Assembly: GCF_910592395.1 (NCBI RefSeq)
Contig: NC_088317.1
Location: 11,720,001 to 11,784,000, forward strand
Direction of reading: 5' to 3'
Length of the DNA stretch: 64,000 nucleotides
Source: Lineus longissimus
Taxonomy: Eukaryota; Nemertea; Pilidiophora; Heteronemertea; Lineidae
Position numbers and translations under genes: made by a program. The notes beneath the pieces were generated by a model. It was not told the DNA's origin and made no database searches. It saw only the letters and a program-made list of their open reading frames with translations. Of the stretch, positions 33,401 to 42,038 are shown piece after piece. Position 1 is the stretch's first letter. Each line of letters starts with the position of its first letter.

Positions 33401-34483
33401 CTCTTCACTACTGATTAATTTTGTGTGCGGCAATATTTGCTTTATATATGACTGGTTTGACGTTATTGGCTCAAAACGCAGTTCAACAATATTTTCCAAC
33501 AAAAATTGCATGACGTCATCAAAATGACGACTCCCATAGCATGCATCATTGTGTTGAAACCTGATGAATCTGTCCATCTTTTCTAAATGGTTACGCAATG
33601 CAGATTAGGCCAAGTGATTAAATGATGTGCTGCCCTCAGTGCTGGTCTTTCTTTGTGTCATCATTATTATTCTTGTTCATTCGTTAAACGTCATTCTATT
33701 AACAAGTAACATTGGCATTGCCACATTTTTTCAATAATATATATTGTTGTATCAGTTATGCCAAGGAATAATGATGTGTGTTTTTCATTTCACTTGGGAA
33801 TGCCCCTCCAAACGGGGGTCGTACTCAATCTTTTCACTCTGAAGCCAGCCTCCGCATCAGGTAGAGTGTTGTACAGCTAAAGTACAGGATATCTAGTTGG
33901 TGTTTTGGTCTCCCTTCACATCGTCTACAGTGGCAGAAATCCACATGTTTCACAGAAAAACATGTACAAATGAAGGATACCCATAGGATAGCCGTAAAAC
34001 ATTCAATACAAAGGGCCTCCCTGATTTTGATGGTCTGGATCTTTTTGATTTACACAAATAAAAAAAATGAAGTGGGCTGGTAGGAAACAACGAAAGGCTG
34101 TGGCTTAATGGAAATGTTCTTCTTCCAGTTCGAAATGAAGATTGTGAAGCATGCCCTGAGGAAGAGCAGCCAGAAGAGGTTGGCCAAGTAGAAAACCCCG
34201 AAGAAGTGCCAGGTACTTGAGCGTTTTATCCTTACTAACTAAACTGTTCGTTCTTGACTACCTTGGCAGTAGTTGTAGTCTGCTTAACTGTCTTTCTACA
34301 TCCCTGTCTGTAAATACTGAATGATTTCATTTCTTTTGCTGGAAAGAGTCATCCTGTCAGGCCCAGGTTATCAAGGTTCCGCCGTGTCCAACTGGCACTG
34401 TCCTGAAGAAGTCCGAGTTCTGGGCTTCTGGTGCACGTTGCCAAGTCGGCAAACTGTGTTTTACCAAAAAAGTGAATCAATAA
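18414..34483 (+). CDS. SET-domain lysine methyltransferase-like gene (KMT5A/PR-Set7-like), six exons
   Basis: Predicted protein methyltransferase using S-adenosylmethionine; H4K20 specificity would be only an analogy to KMT5A. Exons A 18414-18540, B 19123-19276, C 28656-28863, D 32375-32402, E 34129-34212, F 34347-34483 all have GT donors and AG acceptors, and their phases join to 246 codons including the stop. The N-terminus is basic (SAKRRRHHAV). SET motifs in order: GKGRGVRATEV across the A/B junction, MEYKGDLIS, then C-I-D-A-T across B/C, GRLANHSS (the NHS cofactor motif) and GEEVVYNYG (catalytic Tyr region). The post-SET tail is acidic and Cys-containing (EDCEACPEEEQPEE; SSCQAQVIKVPPCPTG) and unlike human KMT5A, which ends soon after the SET fold. 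Intron 2 carries an antisense BEL/Pao element. Exons E and F have two downstream copies. The start at 18414 follows an acceptor-like CCTTACAG, so a further upstream exon is possible. Tail exons D-F are less certain than A-C. Confidence 0.8.
19446..19683 (-). repeat. 3' LTR of BEL-2 (238 bp)
   Basis: Matches 27368-27605. As the element runs on the minus strand, this left copy is its 3' LTR. Ends are fixed by TG/CA and the GCGCC duplication. Confidence 0.95.
19929..25457 (-). CDS. BEL-2 gag-pol polyprotein, uninterrupted (1842 aa)
   Basis: The frame is open from 25475, but the first ATG is at 25457 on the minus strand. Approximate residues: gag domain 180-340 (YVQIPKFKGDVELFDQWKQL); Lys/Glu-rich linker 355-395; zinc knuckles 403-475 (CIFCQLRHFSSSC, CFNCLRTTHFVDAC, CKNCSRKHH); protease LFDSGSGATFV near 535; RT with RIVFDGS, IADIEKMF and catalytic FVDD near 955; IYDPLGMLSPFVLKAKQ; RNase H FGDACETSYGG near 1135 and CWTDSKVVTHWL; integrase zinc domain H...H...CKACK; integrase core Asp (GLDYAGPLYV, near 1535), Asp (LSDNAKTF, near 1600), Glu (GGFYERLVQ, near 1655); C-terminal WKLGRVEEIFPGRDG tail. 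No stop, frameshift or missing catalytic residue was seen. It diverges strongly in sequence from BEL-1, so it is a separate family. It reads antisense to the host SET gene. Confidence 0.95.
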   Translation of the reverse strand: MGEPPTLQSLCDKRKICRGKYTRQENTVTRYYREACNLYDKGDRVTQFETAVRKTGNAMEELNAVYGELKDVQTEVDFHPDLGKLNDEALRVETESEERYRTQYYDISAMVQQLQADAEKERCTPSEKSSDTFTPEHFAAAMKETLESVQTGISGDQLERILGTLSHKKRYVQIPKFKGDVELFDQWKQLVETELEKPGYSEVEKTHIVISLVDGEVSKLISGLKDPSSDDILEFLENRYGDVLTKIQKAVNEIAAVPAVSSPSAKDLDSLYNLLNSNWNYIMKRTEDDKHVVRASWIFTALVRPKLPKGLLKKWDGEIIKEEKSMGTTSELPIRFDTLLEKLQDAVKVARRTEPSKRDKPEKEKEKEKKWVKDYQKESKKPTGHALQISQRTPKPNKEESCIFCQLRHFSSSCPTVKSMPVSERVEKVKASKACFNCLRTTHFVDACRSSSCKNCSRKHHTLLHFDKQGGNKTGSNQETSSEKETSGDGNKPEETVKSPHYFVKARETDGEVLLQTGLAKLESRNAVAHGRVLFDSGSGATFVSKRMARSLQLHGQPVAAEFTLAGGKVMTLDTQRVKFHLSSILPKWKGETFEIIAYVLENPCADINEVNEDLSKIEQLRDLQIADEFPRKRQSVDVLLGIQDSMKILQDKRVFGSGNSLSAQRSHIGWIVSGTCPADQESHTTLPVNHSTFQLSSEIDIATKHWETEHIGILPNEKNQHLSELETEALRQHKEKTIKIKDGYETGLLKHPEWKDKILKSNKQQAMRRLGSLEQRLKKDPTLSARYQEQINELIKKGRAERVSEEKEPEDRSVWYLPHHPVVREDKTTTKVRIVFDGSMRGRDGVSLNDTLLPGPALQPDLPGVLMRFRRHRIALIADIEKMFLQVSMNEIDRDSQRFLWRDLDTDKEPEVFRLTTVTFGLTSSPFSSIKTVLDHVAAHREEYPKAAAEIEENIFVDDILSGDEEDNEVAELAVGLKEILSPEWNMRKFLSNKPGVLSGLAKEDIASELTEKMVGEEISTKALGVRYRPKEDVLMFSFVDKMEDVEIETRRSVLKQLHRIYDPLGMLSPFVLKAKQIFQQSWVTTGGWDDALPSEIEEEWKRWKSEVTLLDSIKIPRCIVPADFQDPVYFLHGFGDACETSYGGVVYLTSQDSTERRHVALLSSKTRVAPLGKRRSIPELELMASLVTARLTKYVERELKLPIASVNCWTDSKVVTHWLSKPPYKWQTFVANRVAEIQNLVPPCNWRHVPGKWNPADLCSRGLTAENLVESSLWWNGPSFLTESEEQWPEQEKSKKEDEEIADSKAKPKLRQIGIAAVAKTDIAAAEKYIEKFSSYQKFIRVMSRARSWIRIHRSRKEGRDQNEGRETDKEKSIPGTTLNDRRQEELHWIRWAQSLKYQEDIEELKAGRQVTMESKLAPLSPEWDEKDQVMRVGGRLHYAPLPEETKHPIILPAHNRFVDKLVLYYHQINLHTGPAQTLAFLRNKYWLIHGRQEVRRILHKCKACKDPEEIEQKMAPLPVERVSMSLPFTHIGLDYAGPLYVKMSRDETTKAYILIFTCMVTRGVHLELTPDLTTEEFMAGLQRMMNRKGKCVFILSDNAKTFKKADTLLRILYKQKNGKNKLNEEITGKGITWRFITERAPWHGGFYERLVQSVKKPLRRVLGKAHLTYLEMQTVLSDIEAQLNSRPLTSVSADKEDWSPITPGHLMIGRSLQVLPDASLAGHTTVAVSKRWAYNQHLSRIFWNRWTKEYLTELNQLRKWTEVRDNLHEGDVVLVAEDNTRKLDWKLGRVEEIFPGRDGLVRSVLVKTKSGLMRRPVQKLRLLETTIVPEDVESDSDPD
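25458..27367 (-). other. Long leader of BEL-2 with internal repeats
   Basis: About 1.9 kb between the 5' LTR and gag, without a convincing ORF. It holds a 65-bp tandem repeat (26001-26192) and a second set of related lines around TCGACAGTGTTCTCCGACTC near 26775 and 26929. It may contain packaging or promoter functions; that is speculation. Confidence 0.6.
26001..26192 (+). repeat. 65-bp tandem repeat, about 3 copies, in the BEL-2 leader
   Basis: Units start at 26001, 26066 and 26131. Each contains AGCAAGGTCAAATTACAACC and GCGAAGATTCTCAA. Unit identity is high, the last unit slightly truncated. Confidence 0.85.
27368..27605 (-). repeat. 5' LTR of BEL-2 (238 bp)
   Basis: Partner of 19446-19683; differs by one base in the T-rich stretch near 27505. 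Followed on the plus strand by the GCGCC target duplication. Confidence 0.95.
27950..28605 (+). repeat. Dispersed repeat R2, truncated copy in SET-gene intron 2
   Basis: Contains GGCGGCCATCTTTGAAAA, TTTTTGATTTGACCTACTTTTCAAGG and the R2 right end AGGTGAGCACAATG...GGACATTTCATTT. No coding potential. Left end missing. Confidence 0.65.
28888..29832 (+). repeat. Dispersed repeat R2, full-looking copy in SET-gene intron 3
   Basis: Starts CTCGCCTCTCAGAAGAGGTGAGC, has a CGTC/CGTCGT-rich simple-sequence block at 28929-28982, then GCCACCAGGGGGCC and three GCCGCCAGGCGGCCATCTTG-like modules, and ends GAGGTGAGCACATGGTCCCTGG...CATTC. The start and end share a GAGGTGAGC motif. Anonymous non-coding repeat; class unknown. 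Confidence 0.75.
29833..31184. other. SET-gene intron 3 between R2 copies
   Basis: About 1.35 kb of intronic sequence. Small overlapping ORFs near 29945-30384 on both strands carry no recognisable motif. No other feature found. Confidence 0.4.
31185..32310 (+). repeat. Dispersed repeat R2, copy with internal tandem modules
   Basis: Begins GGCTCACCGTAGGGGAGTC and a CGTCGTCGTCGT block, then at least three modules of about 350 bp with TGGCACGTTTCTCAACCGC, AACTTGAAACTT and GCCACCAGGGGGCC. Ends ACGGTGAGCACAATGGCCCC then CGTTTCATTT. The modules differ in length, so this looks like internal amplification. Confidence 0.75.
32560..32995 (+). repeat. Dispersed repeat R1, diverged copy e in SET-gene intron 4
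   Basis: Shares GTGACTGTGTG, TATGGGGACCCACCTG, GACACCCCTCCGAACAGGGACA, AACCGTGGGACAT and ACACACGTCCCCGTTTG with the copies at the left of the window, at lower similarity. Related shorter fragments (GCCCCTCCAAACGGGG) are at 33794-33905, 34708-34760 and 35200-35315. Confidence 0.6.
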
Positions 34484-34848
34484 GGAATTTACAAAAGGAA
34501 GCCTGTTGGTGGGCAACCAAATGTTTCCTTGGTGTCAGGCTTGCTCATGGGTCACCACATACGTTCCCGTTCAGAGGGTTTTATGTTAGGGCGTAAGGAT
34601 TTCTGTATAGTAACAGTAGTGGCAATTTGAAGCAGTATTTGGAATTTTTACCATGTGGACCAGCACAGATCAACATTGTCTGTATCTAAGGGGACCAATC
34701 TCTTTGTTGTTTCACTTAGGAACGCCCCTCCAAACGGGGTCGTCCACAATCTTTAATGAAGTATGATGGAAGTGGAAGATTGAAATAATGAAGTGTGCTT
34801 AGAGGTACCATGAAAGGCTGTGGCTTAATGGAAATATTTTTCATCCAG

Positions 34849-35292
34849 TTCCAAATGAAGATTGTGAAGCATGCCCTGAGGAAGAGCAGCCAGAAGTGGT
34901 TGGCCAAGTAGAAAACCCCAAAGAAGTGCCAGGTACTTGAGTGTTTTATTCTTACTAACTCTTCCTTCTTGGCTAATGTACCTTGGTAATCTGCTTTCTA
35001 ACTGTCCTACTGCAGCTTGGTATTGTTACTGTATTTTCCTTTCTTTTGCTTCAAAGAGTCATCCCGACGGGTTCAGGTCATTCAGGTTCCCACATTTCAA
35101 ACATACTGGCACTGTCCTGAAAAGTCTGATTTTTGGGCTTCTGATCTTGAAATATTTGTGACTATTAGAAAGGTTCGAATTGACAGATATGACAATATAA
35201 TGGTACTTGGGAATGCCCCTCCAAACAGGGCTTTCCTCAATCTTTTCACTCTGAGGCCAACCTTGGCATCATGTAGAGTGACGTACAGCTAA
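34849..35292 (+). other. Second copy of the SET-gene terminal exon pair (E2, F2)
   Basis: E2 (34849-34932) is 84 bp like exon E, has the same CCAG acceptor and GTACTTGAG donor, and is open in the same phase (NEDCEACPEEEQPEVVGQ). F2 begins at 35057 after CTTCAAAG with the same E-S-S start, but length changes shift the frame after the first ~20 codons, giving a different open tail. The flanking intron (AAGGCTGTGGCTTAATGGAA upstream, TTTTATTCTTACTAACTCTT downstream) is duplicated too. It could be an alternative end or a decaying copy. Confidence 0.65.
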
Positions 35293-36071
35293 AGTGCAGG
35301 ATACCTAGTTGAGATCATCCTTGAAAATCCAGAGTCAGTTGTATCCTCCTTCCCTTGCACACGTTACTGACCCTGGATAAATCCAATGGTTATTCGGGGG
35401 ATGAGGCGGACAAATCTACTCCGCCCAATGAAAACGGCTCTTACATCATTCCGAGCAACTCCATCACTATCGAAAACAAAAAAGCATCTATGCGTTTTTT
35501 ATACGTTTTGTAAAAGTCGCCCTCAATGGCTGAAATTTGAAATACTCGTGACGCACCTGTGGAATTCCCTGTAATTGACCGATCTTGTGAGGAGCAATCA
35601 TCCTCCCCCCGTTATCGGAGAAAACTATTGAGAAATACCCCAAAAGAACCATAAAAGTGACAATTGAGGCAAGCAATGTATGGAACATGAGTCGATGACT
35701 TATTGATGAAGGAAGCAGTTTGTATTTATTCGAAATGCTGTTTTAAGACAATAAACGGTACACTTTTTTACCATCGACCGGCGTGGGTGATGTAATGTTA
35801 GAGAACAGCCAGCAATCCGGGTCTATTCAGGGCATAAGCTCGGTCGTTAGTGCCGAGTGTTGGCCTGAGGTCAGGATGAGTTGGGGTGTGTCGATGTGTT
35901 TCACAGTAAAAGGTGTCCAAATTAATGATAGCTAGAAAAAGAAGCAAGGGCCTCCCTGCTTTTGATTGTCTGGATTTTTTGATTAAGCCCTCAAACACAA
36001 ATCAAAATTATGAAGTGTGCTTGGAGGTAACCATGTAAGTCTGTAACTTAATGGAAATATTCTTCTTCCAG

Positions 36072-36438
36072 TTCGAGATGAAGATTGTGAAGTATGCCCT
36101 GTGGAAGATGGCCAAGTAGAAAACCCCAAAGAAGTGCCAGGTACTTGAGCGTTTTATCCTTACTAACTCTTCCTCCTTGGCTACCTTGGTAGTCTGTGCT
36201 ACTTAACTGCCCTACTCGCTTCATCATGGTCTGTTAGTGTTATTTATATTATAATTAATTTCATTTCTTTTGCTTCAAAGAGTCATCTTGTCACGCCCAG
36301 GTTACCAAGGCTTCCACATGTCCTACTGGCTCTGTCCTGAAAAAGTCTGGGCTTCTGTTCTTTAAAGTTTCTAAGGTCTTGACAAAATATGGACAATCAG
36401 AACATTTCAAATTGACAGATCACAGCTGTTTCAGCTAG
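36072..36438 (+). pseudogene. Third copy of the SET-gene terminal exon pair (E3, F3), decayed
   Basis: E3 (36072-36139) keeps the acceptor and the GTACTTGAG donor but has lost 15 bp in the acidic part and one further A in the run before CCCC, so its frame is shifted. F3 (from 36281) keeps S-S-C and C-P-T-G-S-V-L-K-K-S, then diverges to a stop at 36436. Shared flanks show it arose by tandem duplication with copies at 34.1 and 34.8 kb. Confidence 0.6.
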
Positions 36439-36439
36439 A

Positions 36440-37008
36440 ATAGAAACGCAAGTTTAATCAGACAGCACCAGACACCGCTTTTTAGGGAGGTGCTGGCATG
36501 AAGGTGTCAATTGCTACCCAAATAAACAACCCAGTTCCTCACCCCAACCGCTTAAGGATTACATAAAAGGCCTGAATCCACCCATGTATGCCCCTTAATT
36601 GTGTAAGTAGTAATTAAGATTGTATGCATTTATTAGAACCAACTTGACCTGAACCAAGCTTTGTGTATTATATTCCGGCTGCCATCTTGGATAGGCTTGG
36701 GCCTGCACTGTGTAGTGTATAAAAGATGACTTTGATGGAGTTTTTCTGTAAAAATATTGATGATTATTTGCACCTCTATTATGTTTCAGCCCAGATACCA
36801 ATTCTTCTGTAAAAAGCATTTTAATATTCTGCATATAACATAGCTTTGTATGGCTGTGATTAGATTAGGTTTGCACTCAGGCAAAGACAAATAAAAGGCA
36901 TTTTAAAAGGGCCTACTTCGTTATTCGTTGTGAAGAATGGTCGTCATTTGAAAATGCCATGCCCATTACTTATGTTGTGGTATGAAAGATTGGTGCCCTG
37001 TTGTACAC
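36440..37008. other. No gene recognised
   Basis: AT-rich sequence between the third exon-pair copy and the minisatellite. It includes a GCTGCCATCTTGG phrase near 36668 related to the R2 modules. No supported ORF. Confidence 0.4.
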
Positions 37009-37625
37009 AAATGAGACAAATACTAGTTGCAAAGAATAGGTCTTAACCTATAGTATATATAGGCAGGACAAATGTGTCCTATTGTAGACCTACCAAGATG
37101 AGACAGTTAGTTGCAAAAATCGACAGGTCACAACCTATGATATCATAGGCAGGACAACGGGTGTCTCATCCAGCTTGGGGTCTTGTAATTCCGGGAGTGA
37201 AGTTGAGACAACAGTCGCCAAGGACATGTCACAACCTTTATTATCATAGGCAAGGGATGTAGTTGTCTCATCCAGCTTGAGGCGTTGTTATTAAGAGAGA
37301 TGAGACAACAGTCACAGAGGACATTATATGTTACAACCTTTATCATCATAGGCAAGGGATGTAGTTGTCTCATCCCGCTTGAGGCCTTGTTATTAAGAGA
37401 GATGAGACAACAGTCACAGAGGACATTAAGTCACAATCTATCTTTTATATCCAGGGGATGTAGTTGTCTCATCCCGCTTGAGGCCTTGTTATTAAGAGAG
37501 ATGAGACAACAGTCACAGAGGACATTAAGTCACAATCTATCTTTTATATCCAGGGGATGTAGGTGTCTCATCCAGCTTGGGGTCTTGTTATTCCGAGAGA
37601 TGAGACAACAGTCACAGAGGACAAC
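37009..37625 (+). repeat. Minisatellite, ~99-bp period, about 7 units, with hairpin motif
   Basis: Units recognised by GATGAGACAACAGTCACAGA start near 37009, 37097, 37203, 37299, 37401, 37500 and 37599. The two central units are almost identical. Each carries an inverted pair GTTGTCTCAT ... ATGAGACAAC about 35 bp apart, able to form a stem-loop. The ORF running through it (from 37285) is a by-product of the near-3n period and not a credible gene. Confidence 0.85.
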
Positions 37626-37832
37626 ATATCAAGGCAGTACCAGTACACAAAAATTAAAAGTCATGATTTCAATGTACACAATATTATTATTATCAATTAT
37701 TCACAATATACATTTAATTTACATTCAATAGACTCATACATTCAAAAAATAATAATACAAAGTTCACATCTTCATATTCCTTGCTATAGAAGTTTCAACT
37801 TTAACTTTCTTTTAATAAAAGTGACAGACAAA

Positions 37833-38429
37833 TGAAGGTGCGCACTGTTCCTGTATAGTCCTCAATTTGGAAATGATGTTCATCAACTTGACTAAGAATG
37901 GTTCCAAGATAAACGTTTGAGTCCAATCTGAACAAACACGTGTCGCCGACATTGAATATACGTTTTCCTGATTTGTCAGTGGATTTCTTGGACTTCTTGC
38001 GTTTACGACCGAAATATCGCTTATGACCGCCTGCACCAACTTTCGAATCCAACCAAGCTTTTTTCTGAGGAGGGAAGTCACCATCATCATTCCTAGTCAG
38101 GTCCACTTTGAAGACGAGTGTACCTGGAATTGTAAAGGCAAGTGTAAACATAATGGCAGTGGCTAAATGGGGGAGGGGGGGGGGGTAACTGGGGGTGGCT
38201 CCAACAGACACAGCTTCTATTCTAATTCAATTCTGACACTGACCAGTGTTGAATCTAGAGAAAGAAAGGAAGTATCCTACAGATGTCTTTTATTTCAATG
38301 TAGATTCAAATAATATTTAATTGCAATCAAAATAGCCTCGGAACTTACCATCAATCCAAAATCAGAGTAGTAATCACGCCTGTCTATAATGTCGGTTGCA
38401 TTTCTGGTGACACATCTTGGAGGCTGAAC
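37833..38429 (-). CDS. Exon-like minus-strand fragments with a Tudor/SH3-like segment
   Basis: Two minus-strand pieces look coding. The first (38429-38349, 81 bp) follows a TTTCAG acceptor, ends at a GTAAGT donor and reads VTRNATDIIDRRDYYSDFG. The second begins after ATTCCAG near 38123, is open to about 37804 and reads FKVDLTRNDDGDF, a Lys/Arg-rich nuclear-localisation-like stretch (RKRKKSKKSTDKSGKR), then FNVGDTCLFRLDSNVYLGTI with HHFQIEDYTG, which resembles a Tudor or SH3-like barrel. However, the phases of the two pieces do not match with the splice sites I can see, so an intermediate exon, an error or decay must be assumed. A third candidate exon lies at about 38554-38599. Function unknown. 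Confidence 0.3.
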
Positions 38430-39998
38430 CTGAAATAAAGAGTAATTTATTAGAATAGAATACATGCATACAAAGCCTACGGGAATACAGTATAATGATT
38501 TCAATCATCTGTTTGTGAATACATAGATGAAGGGAAACATCGCTTAACTTACCACTTATCTTGTTCACTGCCGGATCAATGATGTCGACGTACTGGGCCT
38601 ATATACATGTAGCCTCTCGAATCAACTAAAGCATCACATCAGCCGGATTAAGTCGAGAAGTTATCTGCAGTACACACCATGCAACCAGCTGAAATTAAAG
38701 AAAAAGGCATTTTAGTAACTGAAGGAATGTTTACCAGTCAAAAAAAGGCACTGTTTTGGCATCACCCTGTACAAAAATACCACAACAAACTGGAATGTGG
38801 GTCAATGGGCGAGTTCATTTTGCTAACAGGTGGATAATATACCAAGAACTTTTCTATATTTGGCGAATTCTTAAGACTATATTTATCAATTACATCTGTA
38901 AAGATATTTTCAACATAAACTATGGTATATGCTAACTCATGGCTTGTTCATAAGCACGATCATGACTTATTATTGTACTATTACCCATGCTGTACCCCTT
39001 TCACCAAAATAGACCCGACCATCGAACTTCAAAACTCAACTATTTTTAGACATTTGTTTTTCAAATGCATTTTCTGCATGAATATACAGCAAACTAACAT
39101 AAAATAGATATATATTTTAAAAGTTAAGATTAAAATGAACACTTAGTCACTGTACAGTTTTGTATTATTACAGTGCGCTGTAATAATATTGTACTGCGGT
39201 GTATATTTATTGCAACTACTGGCAACTGATGCCGCCAGAAATTTCTGTAAAAAATGCTGAAATTTTTAACGGTGCAGGACTAAAGAACAACTTCAGGTGT
39301 TATCATTATTATGCTTTTGTTTGCGTCCACCAAATAGTCACTGGTTTGATGATAAAATTTCTTTTTGAAGATATCCTAATCTTGGTCACACGACACAGTC
39401 ATGTGTTCGATATCGCAAGGGTAGATGTTGCTCCCTCCCATATGGTTCCAGCTGAACATGTAGGCCAAACAATGTTCTGATATCCTAGTTTGCAAAAAGA
39501 AAATGAATGAAACCATGAAAAGTCTTTGATTGTTCAGAGAATAATCATGTCTTTCTTTTACAGGCTATGATACCAGGACTAACGGTATACAGAATCGATT
39601 GCATTTTGTATTGTTGTAGATCAGATTCGCGACCGATACACACCTCACCTATGTAAACGTTGTGAAACTTGAGTGATTAAAGTCCCTATATTCACGTTAA
39701 CCCCGCTCGTTGTGAGGTTGTTCCAAGAAGACACCTACACTGATATGATTTAGAGAGCGGATGAAGTACAAGTCAGCCCAGAAGTCAAGAACTTTGAGGA
39801 GAAAAAGCTCCAGAAAAGTCAGTGAGTTAGTCAATTTCATGACCCGCATTCCCAATTCCTGGATCTAGGTTGATTTGCTACACTTACTGCACTGTGACGC
39901 CTGCTGAATATCAACGCCATAACTAGGGACGAGGTTGCTACGTTCCTAGGACACCAGACACTCTTATCGAGGGCACTACGTGAGGCTCCTAAAGGGCA
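38430..39998. other. Gene-poor stretch before BEL-3
   Basis: Contains one weak minus-strand exon candidate near 38554-38599 and otherwise no feature. Sequence from about 39570 to 39980 may be the remnant of a BEL-3 5' LTR or leader, but I found no matching 3' copy to prove it. Confidence 0.35.
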
Positions 39999-42038
39999 AT
40001 GGCTGATAAGAATAACATGAATGACGGCGTTGAGACCGAGAAACCGGATGCTGTGGCTGACAAAGAGACGAACCAGATTGGAGATGAGGCACCTGAAGGG
40101 ATGCATTTGAGACATACGCAGCAGCTTCGTGAGAAGATGGATAGAGAAAGAGAACTGAAGCAACTCTGCCGTAGCAGATCATTGACGGGGAAGATTACCG
40201 TAAGAGATATTGCCTTAAAAGGTTGATGGATGCCGGGAGCGAGATTGAGAAGGATGACACGATCCTTCGTCAATATCAGGAGATGACTGAGTAGTTCCTA
40301 GATGCTCATTTGGCCTACCAGTCTATCCTGACTTCCAAAGAGCAGGAAGGTGATCAGAAATATTGCGACTCCAGGATAGAACAATATGAACAGTTTCTGT
40401 CCGAGGTTACAGGATGGATTGAGGGTATGGCAGAGATGGAAGTAGAAGGGTTGGCTCAACCGGGAACACCAGGACCCAGAGGCGCGTATAGCTGGATTGA
40501 CCCCCGAACACAGCCATTCTCACCTAGAGGCGAGTCAACAGGGATAGCTGAACCAGCAAATATCTCCCAGCTTTCAAACATGACCCAGGCGACAGAGAGG
40601 GCTCTTTCAGCTATTGCACTGACTCTGAGAGACTTAACCAAGCAGATGCGTATTCCAAAGTCCGAACCAGAGATGTTTGATGGTGATGAAACGAAGTTTC
40701 GTGAATTCCTGATCGACTCCAGGAGTACATTGCGAAATGGACCGACACTGACCGAGAGAGGTTGACTCAGCTTAGGGCCTAGACTAAAGGAACCCCACAT
40801 GAACTTGTCCGTGGTTGCCCTTACGACGCAAGCCGAGCCTACGTCAGGAAGATCAAGGCCTGGCCGAAGTTGAACATCAAAGCAGCAGAAGACCTGGATA
40901 GATTGTCGATTCTACTGCGAGATAGCTTTAACGCTTTGAAAGGGCTAGGGAGGCTGACCGAATTGGAACACCCTTCAACCATGGGACAGATTGTTGACAA
41001 GCTGCCGCAAGACTGTTTGAGGTTCAAGTGGATCAGACGAGACACCGACATGTTTAGCAGAACTTGGGATCCAGCAGATTATGAAGACCTAGTGAAGTTC
41101 GTTGAGTCCCAGGCAAAGGTTGTATTGAACCCAAGATATGGTCAGAGGCAGAAAACAGAGAATGAGCCAAAGTCCTCACAAGGAGAAAGAAAACTTTCAC
41201 CCCAAAACCGAGTCAAGCGAAGCAGACTACATCGAGGCCAGCCTTCAAGGTGGTACCCACAGGTGAAAAAGAAGAACACTGCACACAGTGTATAAAAGAT
41301 GGACATACAATACAAGAATGCAGAAAGCTGAAGAGACTGCCTCGAAACGAAAGAACTGACTTCCTGAAGAAGCAAGGCCGTTGTTTCAAGTGCCTTGAAC
41401 GAGGACATCTAGCCAAGGAACATGACAACCAGACAGGCAACCAGGCGAGCAACCAGACAACATCCAGTCAGCCCAGGACCAACCAGAAGACAGAGACTTC
41501 ACAACCAGCATTGACCCCATCAGAGAAAGCCAATGCAGCCACGATTAACTCGAGACGAGTTGGGACCGATGACGCAGTAGCAATGGCCGTCCTACCGGTG
41601 AAACATCGAAGTCTAGATAATGGTGTTGAGATCACCACGAATGCATTCCTGGATAACGGTGCAGGAGCCAGTTTTATAACCAACGCACTCGCTCAGAAGA
41701 TGGGACTAAGAGGTCGACAAGGTACAGTTGATTTGTATACCATGCTTCAAAAGTCTACCAGTAACCAATGCCGAAAGATACGCAACTTAGAAGTCAAGGG
41801 ACTTAACCCAGATGACCAATGGGTTAAACTCCATGAACTTTATACGCATGATACCATTGCAATAAACATATGGGAGATACCCAAGATCAGCGATGCGAAG
41901 AGGTATCCAGAGCTAAAGAATATTGACTTAAAAGTCGTTGATGCACCAGTCGGGTTACTATTAGGAGCCAACGAACCAGATGCTATTCGACCGGTGGAGA
42001 TTATATCGTCAACGAACGATGGACCGTACGCCATGTGA
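39999..42038 (+). pseudogene. BEL-3 gag, zinc knuckles and protease remnants
   Basis: Gag begins at an ATG at 39999. Frame changes occur near 40215, 40725 and 41270. Recognisable parts: EPEMFDGDETKFREF (gag domain, near 40670), ELVRGC-type segment near 40800, Cys/His knuckles near 41275-41415 (CTQCIKDGHTIQEC and CFKCLERGHLAKEH) and a protease with FLDNGAGASF near 41647, in which the usual Asp-Ser/Thr-Gly is Asp-Asn-Gly. In-frame stops are at 40292 (TAG), 40780 (TAG) and 42036 (TGA). Confidence 0.75.

Noticed and set aside
37285-37731. 148-codon ORF with repeated MRQQSQRT peptides
   Set aside because: It follows the ~99-bp minisatellite, whose unit is divisible by three in places; no start context, homology or splice structure supports a gene.
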